A stretch of 64,000 nt of DNA, taken from positions 1 to 64,000 of IMG/VR virus record IMGVR_UViG_3300042261_001653, one strand, 5' to 3'. Below, in pieces: positions 8,602 through 17,306 of the stretch. The DNA comes from a virus. A model generated the notes under the pieces. That model saw only the letters and a program-made list of their open reading frames with translations, ran no database searches and was not told the DNA's origin. Position 1 is the first letter of the stretch. Each line of letters begins with the position of its first letter. A program made the translations under genes and the position numbers.

Positions 8602-8832
8602 ATGACTAATTTTATGTCTAAACCAATAACTGACTTTATCCGTAAGATAAAGCATGAAGCATGCGACTGCTGCGATATCCTTGAGTATTTAAAGCGCATG
8701 CCAGATACAACACCATTAAAAGACGTAGGAACACAATTTGATAAACTCGGAGACTCCTTGGAGCGCATGGGGAAAGCCTTATTGCTCGCAGCTAAACACT
8801 ATGAACAACACGAAGAAAGCGGATCTGATTGA
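8602..8832 (+). CDS. Small hypothetical protein (76 aa)
   Basis: A mostly helical small protein with a CDCCDILEYLKRMP segment near residue 24 and an acidic C-terminus. It overlaps the next gene by 32 bp. No motif of known function is seen. Confidence 0.5.
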   Translation: MTNFMSKPITDFIRKIKHEACDCCDILEYLKRMPDTTPLKDVGTQFDKLGDSLERMGKALLLAAKHYEQHEESGSD

Positions 8833-9091
8833 TGCCCTCCAGGCTGAATTAAATGCCATTGAATATACACCGATCAGTTCTAAATCATTAGCCAACTTTG
8901 GATGTAAATTTACTGGGGAAAAAATAGAAATAAGAACAAGTAACGACGAATTTGTAATTTATGAACTACAAGCAGAAGATGAAATACCTAGGCGAGTGCT
9001 GGCCTTCTGCTACATCTCATCAAAATTAAACAAGGCTGGCTTTATATTAGCCAATCCATTCGAGAAGTATAAAAGACTCGCTGCGTATTAA
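8801..9091 (+). CDS. Small hypothetical protein (96 aa)
   Basis: The start is set at ATG 8801 (MNNTKKADLIDALQAE). A longer in-frame opening reaches 8738 but lies deep in the upstream gene. The protein has a helical N-terminus followed by alternating strands (KIEIRTSNDEFVIYEL). It is the last gene of this plus-strand run and is followed by a terminator-like hairpin. Function unknown. Confidence 0.5.
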   Translation: MNNTKKADLIDALQAELNAIEYTPISSKSLANFGCKFTGEKIEIRTSNDEFVIYELQAEDEIPRRVLAFCYISSKLNKAGFILANPFEKYKRLAAY

Positions 9092-9111
9092 TTAATAGTT
9101 TAACTTGTTGG

Positions 9112-9140
9112 TGCCCTTGGTGGTTTATCTGCCAAGGGCA
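9112..9140. terminator. Intergenic hairpin between convergent genes
   Basis: TGCCCTTGG (9112-9120) and CCAAGGGCA (9132-9140) form a 9-bp stem with an 11-nt loop. It lies between the end of a plus-strand gene and the end of a minus-strand gene fragment, so it could stop both. No long T-tract follows. Confidence 0.55.
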
Positions 9141-9186
9141 TAATGTTTAGTAAGCCTCTAGCTGACAATAATAAATTAAGCGCCGT

Positions 9187-9464
9187 TTAAAGTATATTCT
9201 TCAGCCTATCATAAATACTTTTACCGCCAGTAGCTAAGGCGGTTATCGGATTATTTATGTTATGCTTAAATGCTTCCCAATTGCTTGTGCCGATATTCGC
9301 TTTATCACTATCCTTAACAGTTTTAGCCCAAGCGTCAGACCAGGTATTGCCACGATTGCTAATGTTTTTAGCTTCCAGTAGCAAGCCCGGTAATAAGCCT
9401 AGCGGACTCTTGATTGCCTTACCCAAAGTGCCTGCACTTGGTTTTACTTTAGCTAATAATTTTT
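9187..9464 (-). pseudogene. C-terminal fragment of a gene cut by an IS200-like element
   Basis: An internal ATG gives 79 residues from 9426, but the frame stays open upstream to about 9464 (EYQKLLAKVKPSAGTLGKAI) and ends at a hairpin that looks like the left end of the inserted element. The fragment at 10019-10216, which carries a standard N-terminus, is the likely front half. The joined protein would be about 150 residues. The uninterrupted gene is not seen, so the link is inferred from strand, position and style. Confidence 0.5.
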
Positions 9465-9469
9465 GATAC

Positions 9470-10013
9470 TCCCAGAATTAATTCTGGGATTCTGGTTATT
9501 TTGCATAAATACTAATTTTGCACTTTCTCATAATGCTTTAGGATAAAGTGCCTCAAGAATATGCGTAAGAGAATTGGTAAGCTTGAATTTGACTGTGGCA
9601 GCCATTGTATTTACCATTTGACCGTCCACGTCGTTTTTTTTGTATTAAATTTCGCAAGCATATGCTCACCTTAGAAAAGCGAGACTTTCTATATACTACA
9701 TTACGAGAACTTGCAAAATCGGTCAACTGCGAAATTTTAGAAATAAATGGAGAAGAAGACCATGTGCATTTCTTATTAAAACATCCACCAACAACCGCGT
9801 TATCTGAAATAGTTGGAAAGCTTAAGAGTAAAAGCTCAAAAGCTTTATTAGACAAATTTGGCTCTTTCTTATACGGCAAGTTGAATCGCACTGTTTGGAG
9901 CAGTGGATTCTTTTTATGTTCCGTTGGTGGAGCCATGATTGATATATTAAAACAATATATTTCTAACCAAGGTTCTTAACCCACCGTAAACGGAGGGATT
10001 GCAGAACCTGCTG
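9470..10013 (+). mobile_element. IS200/IS605-family element carrying only tnpA
   Basis: A perfect 20-bp palindrome at 9470-9489 on the left and a CCC-A-CCG / CGG-A-GGG hairpin at 980-997 past 9000 on the right bracket a Y1 transposase frame. Subterminal hairpins with no terminal inverted repeat and no target duplication are typical of this family. Exact ends are not certain. It is inserted in minus-strand small genes and appears to split one. Confidence 0.55.
9561..9979 (+). pseudogene. tnpA: IS200-like TnpA (Y1 HUH transposase), frameshifted
   Basis: The family start MRKRIGKLEFDCGSHCIYHL is encoded from ATG 9561, but this frame ends at 9674. The rest continues in the -1 frame: CIKFRKHMLT, then GEEDHVHFLL with the HxH motif, and LKQYISNQ with the likely nucleophile Tyr. 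The frames meet at a run of eight T (9634-9641). A -1 slip on this slippery run would give a full-length protein; a one-base sequencing undercall would give the same result. Without either, the gene is dead. Confidence 0.75.
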
Positions 10014-10018
10014 TTTGT

Positions 10019-10216
10019 TCATGCCGTTGGTACTTTTGGTTTTCCTAAATCGTGACCAGTTAACAGCATGGGTGCTGTGGTATTGTAATTTGGACTTATT
10101 TCACCGACAGTTACCGGCTTATTTTTTCCAGGATGTGAAGGCGCAACAAGGTTGGTGCCTTGCATCACATCAGCTATTTTTTCTGCGCAACCTCTTAAAA
10201 ATGCTTCTTTGTTCAT
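10019..10216 (-). pseudogene. N-terminal fragment of an interrupted small gene
   Basis: It encodes 65 residues beginning MNKEAFLRGCAEKIAD, the same N-terminal style as the next gene (MNKEAFIRGFLEK) and the gene at 25993 (MNKDAFIDGFVKAA). It stops within a few bases of the right end of the IS200-like element, and its likely continuation is at 9187-9464. It may still make a short protein. Confidence 0.5.
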
Positions 10217-10233
10217 TTAAAGTAATCTTGTAT

Positions 10234-10467
10234 TTAACGGGTAATTTGTAATTGGGCTTGCGGCTTTGGTTTAATTTGTGGACTGATATTAAACATATTC
10301 TTTAACTTATCCATCGGGGGCACTTTAGAAAAAGCGCCGGTTGGCGTTGGCTTGGTAAAAATAGTTTTAAGCACACCGCTCATAGGATTGTTGCCTAGCT
10401 GTTTTAACCAGCCAAGCATATCCGATTGCTTTTCCAAAAAGCCACGTATAAACGCTTCCTTATTCAT
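10234..10467 (-). CDS. Small protein with MNKEAF..GF N-terminus (77 aa)
   Basis: It starts MNKEAFIRGFLEKQSDMLGW and then becomes Pro- and Lys-rich. The start overlaps the end of the upstream helicase gene by 8 bp, so the two are translationally coupled. The N-terminal motif is shared with several putative virion proteins in this window and may be a targeting or packing signal (inference). Confidence 0.6.
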   Translation of the reverse strand: MNKEAFIRGFLEKQSDMLGWLKQLGNNPMSGVLKTIFTKPTPTGAFSKVPPMDKLKNMFNISPQIKPKPQAQLQITR

Positions 10468-11896
10468 AATTCTTCAATTGTTCTTGAGCCAGCAATTGTT
10501 CCACTTGTTTATTAAGCTGTTCTTTTTGCTGGGCCAGATTATAGATATACTCGTCGGTTCCACGTCTAGTTTTAGTCCCAAACAACTGAGCGAGTCGACC
10601 AGCCTTAGGTTCAGCTAAATATCTTTGCACCAATACGTTTTGTTTCTCAGGTGGTAAAGCCGCATGCGATTTATATCTAGCCGCACGACCAATTACTTGT
10701 TTTTCACGTGCTTGCTGCCAATGCGGTTCCAGCAATTGTACCAATCTAGTACCACGAAGATCGAGACCTTCGGCACCAGCACTGCTGATCAGCAACGCTT
10801 TAATCTTGTCGGCATTGTATAGCTTAACCATTTCATTGCGTAACTTGTCAGGAATGTCACCAGTAAATACACCGTGAGGAATTTTACTTTTTTCCAATAG
10901 CTGTCGGTAAGGTTCCACACCGGAATTTAAATAGTTGGAATAAACTACGGCTTTATAACTGGGATCTTTTTTATTCTGTTCCTTAAAATAATCGAAGGCA
11001 GCTTGAGCTTTAGCTGACTCTAAATTTTTCTTATTGGTAATGTATTCGAGATTAGAGTCAGATGCTTGACGAGGTCCAGTAAGAAAAAACCGCATACGAT
11101 CTAATTCGGCCTTGTTTGCTGGTAGATTGTATTTTATTTTCATCCTCGTGATCCAGTCAGCTTTGTGCATCAACGTGTTGTACAAATCCGTCTGCTTTTG
11201 GCCCATCGGTATTTTATGTACTTCTTCAGTAACAGCCGGATATTGCTCTTTGGACGCGGGATGGAAATCGACGTATTGATTTAATACTTTTTTAAGCTCT
11301 TCGGTATTTTTTAAGGTGGGTACTTCACCAGGTGTAAACCCTCTAAATTTTTGCCACCAAGTCAATGGGACTTGTTTAGTTCCAGTGTATTGTTTTTCAA
11401 ATTCGATCTTATCCTTGGGTAATACTTCTTTGCCAGCCGCCAGATTAATTAAATTCGCCATGTCGTGTGGATTATTAACGACTGGCGTACCTGATAAGAG
11501 TAACCGCTTCTTGGCTTGGGTTTTTGCTAATTCTTGTTGTAGTCGATTTTCCCGTGTTCGACTACGTTGCGCTTCGTCTACAACCAATAAGCCACCGGGG
11601 CTGTCATAATTACCTAGGCCTTGTCGGGCTACCAGCTCTTGGGATACTAACTTTATATCTTCTGGATGCTTACCTAGCCATTTCTGCATTTCTTTTTCGT
11701 AGTTCTTCTTGAGTGCAGCTGGAGCAACTACGGTGGTTGGCAAGCCTAGTGCTTTATATGCCGCAAGGCTGGCGAGTGATTTACCCGATCCGGTAGAATG
11801 ACTAGCCACTAAACCTGGTTGGTTTTCATTCAGCAACTTATCGACCAACCGTTGCTGATGCGGCTGAAGATTAAAATCAATGTTCTGAGTTGGCAT
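10460..11896 (-). CDS. SNF2-like superfamily 2 helicase/ATPase
   Basis: This 478-residue protein has SF2 motifs in order: LQPHQQRLVDKLL (Q-like), SHSTGSGKSLASLAA (Walker A), LLVVDEAQR (motif II, DEAQ), RLLLSGTPVVNN (motif III), VVYSNY and LISSAGAEGLDLRG (motifs IV-V), KQVIGRAARYKSH (motif VI). The spelling of motif VI reminds me of nucleoside triphosphatases tied to viral transcription (NPH-I type). The gene is divergent from the RNA polymerase locus, so a role in transcription or DNA remodelling is possible, but replication or injection cannot be excluded. A weak TTTAAA/TAAACT promoter precedes the start. Confidence 0.85.
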   Translation of the reverse strand: MPTQNIDFNLQPHQQRLVDKLLNENQPGLVASHSTGSGKSLASLAAYKALGLPTTVVAPAALKKNYEKEMQKWLGKHPEDIKLVSQELVARQGLGNYDSPGGLLVVDEAQRSRTRENRLQQELAKTQAKKRLLLSGTPVVNNPHDMANLINLAAGKEVLPKDKIEFEKQYTGTKQVPLTWWQKFRGFTPGEVPTLKNTEELKKVLNQYVDFHPASKEQYPAVTEEVHKIPMGQKQTDLYNTLMHKADWITRMKIKYNLPANKAELDRMRFFLTGPRQASDSNLEYITNKKNLESAKAQAAFDYFKEQNKKDPSYKAVVYSNYLNSGVEPYRQLLEKSKIPHGVFTGDIPDKLRNEMVKLYNADKIKALLISSAGAEGLDLRGTRLVQLLEPHWQQAREKQVIGRAARYKSHAALPPEKQNVLVQRYLAEPKAGRLAQLFGTKTRRGTDEYIYNLAQQKEQLNKQVEQLLAQEQLKNYE

Positions 11897-11922
11897 TTAT
11901 TTTAGTTTAACCCATTACATTC

Positions 11923-11950
11923 TTGCTTTAAAGGGAATTGTGGTTAATCT
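11923..11950 (+). promoter_or_regulatory. Promoter with leaderless layout before the homing endonuclease
   Basis: TTGCTT (11923-11928), a 16-bp spacer and TAATCT (11945-11950) are followed by 6 bp and the ATG at 11957. The same TTGCTT box is used for the polymerase gene at 13308. Confidence 0.6.
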
Positions 11951-11956
11951 GTGGAT

Positions 11957-13324
11957 ATGGCATTACAAAAGATCAACGAAGCATTACTACAGGAAATTAT
12001 AGCCAAGTATCAGTCAGATGAAAATTTAAGCCTACTTAAGTTAGGGCAGATGTACAACGTCAATGTTGGAACCATAGAATACCAATTTAAAAAACGAAAA
12101 ATAGTGACACATGCGAAGTTTAAACGAAGCAAAAAATTTACAGAAGAAAAAATACAAGAAGCAATTAAGCTTTATCAAGAAGACGAAACATTAAATTTAA
12201 CTAATCTTGGTAAACGTATAGGATTAAATAGAAAAATACTGCGTCATCATTTTTATATTCGCGGCATACCGATTCGGCAATTGCCATACGGCTATAACCG
12301 TAGAGAAATGCCTGAAGAGTTAATTCAAAAAATGATTCGTAATTATACGGAAAACAAGCAATTAACTTTAACGGCATTAGCTAAAAGCTTTGATCTTCCG
12401 ACTTCTTATGTGTGTAAAGCCTTTAAAGAAAAAGGAGTAGAACTAGACTTAAAACGTGCCACGCATCCCAGACTAGCTGAAGACGAGCAAAAAGAAGTAT
12501 GTCGGTTATACATGACAGGTGTAGGCGCACCTGAGTTATCAAAGAATTTCGATATAGGTCAAGATACGGTTATGAACTATGTTAAGAAACATGGCGGCGT
12601 AGGTCGAACTAGATCACAGCGTATGACCAAATACAGTGTAGATACTTCTTATTTTGAAAAAATAGATACGCATAACAAAGCTTATTTTTTAGGTATGCTG
12701 ATTACTGATGGATATTTAACAAGTACTTCAAGTATAGGTATACAGCTACAAGCGCAAGATCATAACGTACTAGAATTCTTAAGAAACGACATTCAACTTG
12801 AACGGCCGTTGACTTATACAATACGAAAAAACCGTTGGGCTAAAGAAAGAAACGACCAAGGAGTAGCTATGTGTTATTCCTATATATTATCGATAATGAA
12901 TGCAGAGTTATATCAGCAGCTATTAAAATTAGGAATTACACCAAGAAAAAGTTTAACATGTAAATTTCCTTCTTGTGTACCGAAAAAATATCTCATGAGT
13001 TTTTTATGCGGTGTATTCGATGGTGATGGTTCGCTGCCGAAAGAGTATAAGCGTGCAAAGTATAATTTAGTTTTCTATGTTAGCACCGCTTTTGCAGTGG
13101 ATTTAAAAAAAGTACTAGATGCCACTTTTAATATATCTGCGACCGTTAGACAAGTAGGCAAAATCAGCACAGTGTCAGTGTACCGAGAATGTAGCATATA
13201 TCAAATATTGAAGCAGTGCTATGCTAACCTAGACCCTAAAAATTGCGTTCAACGTAAATATTTACGCTTTCTCGAACTACGTAAAAAGCTAATTGAAAAA
13301 GGCCGAATTGCTTCAACCGATTAA
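11957..13324 (+). CDS. LAGLIDADG homing endonuclease with tandem HTH repeats
   Basis: This 455-residue protein starts at ATG 11957; a GTG two codons earlier lies inside the promoter spacing. The N-terminal half shows four helix-turn-helix-like repeats of about 45 residues (SLLKLGQMYNVNVGTIEYQF, NLTNLGKRIGLNRKILRHHF, TLTALAKSFDLPTSYVCKAF, APELSKNFDIGQDTVMNYV). The C-terminal half has both catalytic motifs, AYFLGMLITDGYL and FLCGVFDGDGSL. It probably cuts a specific allele of the neighbouring polymerase locus. It ends inside the promoter of the polymerase gene. Confidence 0.88.
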   Translation: MALQKINEALLQEIIAKYQSDENLSLLKLGQMYNVNVGTIEYQFKKRKIVTHAKFKRSKKFTEEKIQEAIKLYQEDETLNLTNLGKRIGLNRKILRHHFYIRGIPIRQLPYGYNRREMPEELIQKMIRNYTENKQLTLTALAKSFDLPTSYVCKAFKEKGVELDLKRATHPRLAEDEQKEVCRLYMTGVGAPELSKNFDIGQDTVMNYVKKHGGVGRTRSQRMTKYSVDTSYFEKIDTHNKAYFLGMLITDGYLTSTSSIGIQLQAQDHNVLEFLRNDIQLERPLTYTIRKNRWAKERNDQGVAMCYSYILSIMNAELYQQLLKLGITPRKSLTCKFPSCVPKKYLMSFLCGVFDGDGSLPKEYKRAKYNLVFYVSTAFAVDLKKVLDATFNISATVRQVGKISTVSVYRECSIYQILKQCYANLDPKNCVQRKYLRFLELRKKLIEKGRIASTD

Positions 13325-13336
13325 CGTTGATATACT
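13308..13336 (+). promoter_or_regulatory. Promoter of the RNA polymerase fusion gene
   Basis: TTGCTT (13308-13313), a 17-bp spacer and TATACT (13331-13336) are followed by 7 bp and the ATG at 13344. The -35 box lies in the last codons of the upstream homing endonuclease, so the polymerase gene may be transcribed on its own with little or no leader. Confidence 0.6.
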
Positions 13337-13343
13337 TAGACAA

Positions 13344-16316
13344 ATGGATAATACCTATTTAGTCAATTCAGAGTTAAAGTTTGGAAAGCATAAGCACGAC
13401 CTTGAGTTTCCAAAGAGCAACGACTTCTTTTCATTAACCTCGTCACTTATCCCAGGAATAGGTGGCGTTAATGCGGTTAGAGTTTTACTCGGTTCGAAAT
13501 CAGCGGCCCAAGCAATAACTCTAACCAATCGTGAAGCTCCATTGGTGCAAGCCAATGCTGGTGGTGATTCTGAGTCAGCGGTTAAGAAATACGGTAAGTG
13601 GTTATGCATACATGCCGCTGATGACGGGGAAGTAGCGAGCATTACACCCGATGAATTGATTTGTAAGGAAAAAGGCAAGACCAAGGTATACGAGCTGTAC
13701 AACAACTACAACGTGGGTCGCAAAACCTACATGAGTAACTATCCTAAGGTGGCTATCGGGCAACGTTATAAGAAAGGGGATTTGCTCGCCACGTCCAACT
13801 ATACAGACGACAAAGGTCAGCTAGCCCTAGGTATAAATTTAACAACAGCAATCGGTACGGGAAGAAAAGGCGCGGGCTTTGAAGACGCGATAATTTTATC
13901 TACTTCAGGTAGTCGCAAACTACAGTCTGAGCAACAAATTCGGCTGAGTGTAGAAAAAAAGTTTGGAGTCGACGTCAACAAGGGTAGGTACATCTCGCTG
14001 TTTCCCAACCGCTTCTTTAACAAGCAGTTAGATAAAATCGATAGCGACGGAGTAATTAAGGTTGGATCGAAAGTAGAACATGGCGATCCACTAGTCTTAG
14101 CGTTCACTCCTAAGGCCGTAAAAGCCACAGACTTGGCTCTGGGAAAATTGAGTAGCCTATTAAAGAATGCCTATACTGACCACGTAGTAATCTGGGATCA
14201 CGAAGCGCCAGGTGAAATAGTTGATGCTGTAAAAGCTGGCGAGCTTATTTCGGTTAACGTTAGATTCAACAACGCCATGATGGAAGGCGACAAACTCAGT
14301 AATCCCTTCGGCGCCAAAGGAACCGTGAGAATAATTCCAGACGCACAGATGGTTCAGCTTCCAGACGGCACAGTTCCAGATGTATTGCTCAATTCCATGT
14401 CAATTACCTCGCGCGTTGCGCCAGCCCTTGTATTGTCAATGGGCCTAGGTAAGGTTGCGCAAAAGACAGGCAAGCCGCAAATGTTTCCGCAATTTTCGAA
14501 AACTCCAAATTTGGCAGAAGTGGAGAAAACGCTCGAGAAACACGGCGTCAGTGAATTGGAAGAGGTTTACGATCCAATTTCCAATACGCATTTAAAGATG
14601 ACTGTAGGCCCATTGTATTTTACAAGGTTAGTTCACAACGCAGAAGATAAGGTTAGCTATAAATCACAAGGGAGTGGCTATACGCTAGACGCCACGCCAG
14701 GTAAAACAAATGAAGAGGCAACCAAAAGAATAGGTAATTTAGGAACCACGGCATTACTTAGTCATGGCAGTGAAGAGGTACTAAAAGATTTCACATTAAT
14801 TAAATCGCAAAAGAATGATGACTTTTGGCGGGCTATGAAATTAGGCCAGCCTCTTCCTGTACCTAAAGTGCCGCAAATATTTGAAAAGTTTATTGCTTCG
14901 TTACAAGGCGCAGGAATTAAGGTTACGCAGCGAAATAATAAATTTCAACTGCTGCCGATGACCAATCAAGATATTGGTAAGATTTCCAAGCACGCCATTG
15001 ACAATCCACTTACCTACAAGGTTAAAGAAGATCAGTTGATTCCTGAACCGGGCGGCTTATTTGATCCTGAAAAAACAGGTGTATTCGGTAAGGAGTACAA
15101 CCACATTGATTTAAACTTCGCTATTCCTAACCCAATCTCGGAAGACTATTTGCGCAAGGTGTTCAAGGTAACTAAGTCGCAATATGAAAAGATGGTTACT
15201 TCGGGTGAGATTAAACAAAAACTAGAGGCATTGGATTTAACCAAAGAAATAACCAAGTATAAGGAATATCTCAAGTCTGGTCGTAGAACCGACCGTGACG
15301 ATGCAGTAAAGATTCTTGGGTTTTTGCAGACCCTTAAGAAAAATAATATAACACCTAAAGATTTGCTATTGAACAAGTTGCCGGTTATTCCTGCTATTTT
15401 TAGACCAGTGGTTGCGCAAGGTGACATGACATTATCTGCTGATGTGAACTATCTGTACAAGGACATGATGCTGAATAATAATGCTTTGAAAGATACAGCT
15501 AATGTGCCTGAGCACGTGGTCGAGGAATTGAAGAAGAAGCAATATGAAGGTGCCAAAGCAATTTACGGCTTAGGTGATCCAATCAGCGTTAAAAATCAGG
15601 AAAAAGGGTTCAAAGGATTGCTGGCAAAAGTAATAGGGCTAAAAGGTGTCAGTCCTAAAACTTCAATGTTTCAAACCAGCGTAGTTAATCATTCGTTGGA
15701 TTTGGTTGGCCGTGGTGTTGCGACTACAGATGCCACGTTGCATATGGATGAAGCTGGGATGCCTCAAAACTTAATTTGGAGTCTATACAAGCCGTTCATT
15801 ATGCGCAGGTTGGTTCAACGAGGGATACCGGCAACCAAGGCTACGGAGTATATTGATTCGCGCAATCCATTGGCTGTTGAGGCGCTGCATGAAGAATTAA
15901 AAATTCGGCCTGGCATTATTAGTCGAGATCCAGCGTTGCATAAATTTAATCTTATGGGATTTTATTTAAAACCACACGCAGATCCTAAAAATAGTACTAT
16001 AGCATTAAATCCATTAGTATTCAAGGGATTTAGTTTGGACACCGACGGTGATCAAGTTAATACTAATATTCCGGTATTAGAATCAGCACGCCAAGAGGTT
16101 ATAGATAAGATGCTTCCTTCAAAATGCATCGTGCACCATAAGACCATGAGCTTTGCACAAACACCTCAAAATGAAGGAGCTTTAGGGTTATACACGCTCT
16201 CTAAGCCATCCAAAAAAACCAAGGTGCACAAGTTTGCAAATGAAGCAGAGGTAATTAAAGCTTACAATTCTGGTTTGTTGCAACCCGACGATCAGGTAGA
16301 ATTGGCGAATAAATGA
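13344..16316 (+). CDS. RNA polymerase: beta C-terminal part fused to beta-prime N-terminal part
   Basis: This 990-residue protein starts at ATG 13344 (MDNTYLVNSELKF); the frame opens 51 bp upstream with TTG inside the previous gene. The first half follows bacterial beta: SLIPGIGGVNAVRVLLGS (SLIPF..H.DANRALMG), GFEDAIILS, GDKLSNPFGAKG, SITSRVAPALVL, and PKVPQIFEKFIASLQGAGI, the usual beta C-terminus. From about codon 540 it follows beta-prime: PEPGGLFDPEKTGVFGKEYN with HIDL, LPVIPAIFRPV, LYKPFIMRRLV, and the metal-binding loop SLDTDGDQV (Asp codons at 16038, 16044, 16050). It ends just before the beta-prime part encoded at 19204. The catalytic triad is intact. A complete subunit needs three other chains. 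Confidence 0.92.
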   Translation: MDNTYLVNSELKFGKHKHDLEFPKSNDFFSLTSSLIPGIGGVNAVRVLLGSKSAAQAITLTNREAPLVQANAGGDSESAVKKYGKWLCIHAADDGEVASITPDELICKEKGKTKVYELYNNYNVGRKTYMSNYPKVAIGQRYKKGDLLATSNYTDDKGQLALGINLTTAIGTGRKGAGFEDAIILSTSGSRKLQSEQQIRLSVEKKFGVDVNKGRYISLFPNRFFNKQLDKIDSDGVIKVGSKVEHGDPLVLAFTPKAVKATDLALGKLSSLLKNAYTDHVVIWDHEAPGEIVDAVKAGELISVNVRFNNAMMEGDKLSNPFGAKGTVRIIPDAQMVQLPDGTVPDVLLNSMSITSRVAPALVLSMGLGKVAQKTGKPQMFPQFSKTPNLAEVEKTLEKHGVSELEEVYDPISNTHLKMTVGPLYFTRLVHNAEDKVSYKSQGSGYTLDATPGKTNEEATKRIGNLGTTALLSHGSEEVLKDFTLIKSQKNDDFWRAMKLGQPLPVPKVPQIFEKFIASLQGAGIKVTQRNNKFQLLPMTNQDIGKISKHAIDNPLTYKVKEDQLIPEPGGLFDPEKTGVFGKEYNHIDLNFAIPNPISEDYLRKVFKVTKSQYEKMVTSGEIKQKLEALDLTKEITKYKEYLKSGRRTDRDDAVKILGFLQTLKKNNITPKDLLLNKLPVIPAIFRPVVAQGDMTLSADVNYLYKDMMLNNNALKDTANVPEHVVEELKKKQYEGAKAIYGLGDPISVKNQEKGFKGLLAKVIGLKGVSPKTSMFQTSVVNHSLDLVGRGVATTDATLHMDEAGMPQNLIWSLYKPFIMRRLVQRGIPATKATEYIDSRNPLAVEALHEELKIRPGIISRDPALHKFNLMGFYLKPHADPKNSTIALNPLVFKGFSLDTDGDQVNTNIPVLESARQEVIDKMLPSKCIVHHKTMSFAQTPQNEGALGLYTLSKPSKKTKVHKFANEAEVIKAYNSGLLQPDDQVELANK

Positions 16317-17302
16317 ATTATTTAACTGAACAAGATAAACAATACATTATAGAAAATGAAACGAAAATATCCGCCAAAGAATTAGCAGTTAAGTTTAATA
16401 AAAAAGTAGGAGCTATCCATCGAGTATGGCGAAATAAAAACGAACCACGAAAAAGCAACTGGGGAAAGTTTATAAATTTAGATCCAGCGCCAATAATTGA
16501 GACTTATTGCGATGAAGGCTTATCTAAGCTTGAAACAGGTAAAAAACACGGCGTACCTGAGGGAGTAGTTACACGTATATTAAAACAACAGAACATCCCA
16601 ATCCGAGATTTAACTGATTCGCATAAAAAGTACGATCTAAACGTAGACACATTTAAAGAGATCGACACACAAGAAAAAGCTTATTGGTTGGGGTTTTTAT
16701 ACGCAGACGGTTATGTGCACAAAGAACGAGGAGAAGTAAAGTTATGTCTAGCAGATAAAGATTATGGGCATTTAGTTAAATATCAAAAATTCCTGCAATC
16801 GAATATTCCTATTAAATCAGATAAAGGTCCAACCAAAATTTTACATCCTTCCAGCAGACTAACCGTGTGCAACCGCAAATTCACAGATCATTTAATCGAT
16901 AAGGGCTGTACGCAGGCTAAGAGTTTTACCACAGTTTTTCCAACGTGGCTAAAAGAGGAACTAATACCCGCGTTTATTTTAGGCTTAATGGATGGCGATG
17001 GCTGTGTGCGGGTAGCCCAACGGCGCTGTGCCGTGCAGTTTCTTGGAACATATAAAATAGTCCAACCAATCCACGACTATTTGTTAAAGCACGCAATTAT
17101 TAAAACACCAAAACGAGTAATGTTTGACACACAATGTCCTAAGATATATACCGTAAATGTGTATGCCATCGCTGACATCTATGCACTATACGATCACCTC
17201 TATTCACAATGCCCTGTTTGGTTGGATCGCAAGAAAGCTAGGTTCGAAGAGTTTTTTAAGATGCGTGAGAGTTTAGACATTGAGAAAGCAAAGCGTAAAT
17301 AG
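16313..17302 (+). CDS. LAGLIDADG homing endonuclease
   Basis: This 329-residue protein overlaps the polymerase stop as ATGA. The N-terminal 110 residues hold two helix-turn-helix-like units (SAKELAVKFNKKVGAIHRVW, SKLETGKKHGVPEGVVTRIL). Catalytic motifs are AYWLGFLYADGYV and FILGLMDGDGCV. It lies at the point where beta-prime is broken between 16316 and 19204, which fits a gene-splitting role for invading endonucleases. It is related in layout to 11957-13324 but only modestly similar. Confidence 0.88.
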   Translation: MNYLTEQDKQYIIENETKISAKELAVKFNKKVGAIHRVWRNKNEPRKSNWGKFINLDPAPIIETYCDEGLSKLETGKKHGVPEGVVTRILKQQNIPIRDLTDSHKKYDLNVDTFKEIDTQEKAYWLGFLYADGYVHKERGEVKLCLADKDYGHLVKYQKFLQSNIPIKSDKGPTKILHPSSRLTVCNRKFTDHLIDKGCTQAKSFTTVFPTWLKEELIPAFILGLMDGDGCVRVAQRRCAVQFLGTYKIVQPIHDYLLKHAIIKTPKRVMFDTQCPKIYTVNVYAIADIYALYDHLYSQCPVWLDRKKARFEEFFKMRESLDIEKAKRK

Positions 17303-17306
17303 TATT

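Noticed and set aside
9561-9674. Separate 37-residue gene
   Set aside because: Its sequence is the conserved start of IS200 TnpA and it continues in the -1 frame, so it is part of the frameshifted transposase.
13293-13343. Longer start (TTG 13293) for the polymerase fusion
   Set aside because: It overlaps the end of the endonuclease gene and the promoter of the polymerase gene; the ATG at 13344 fits the promoter spacing.
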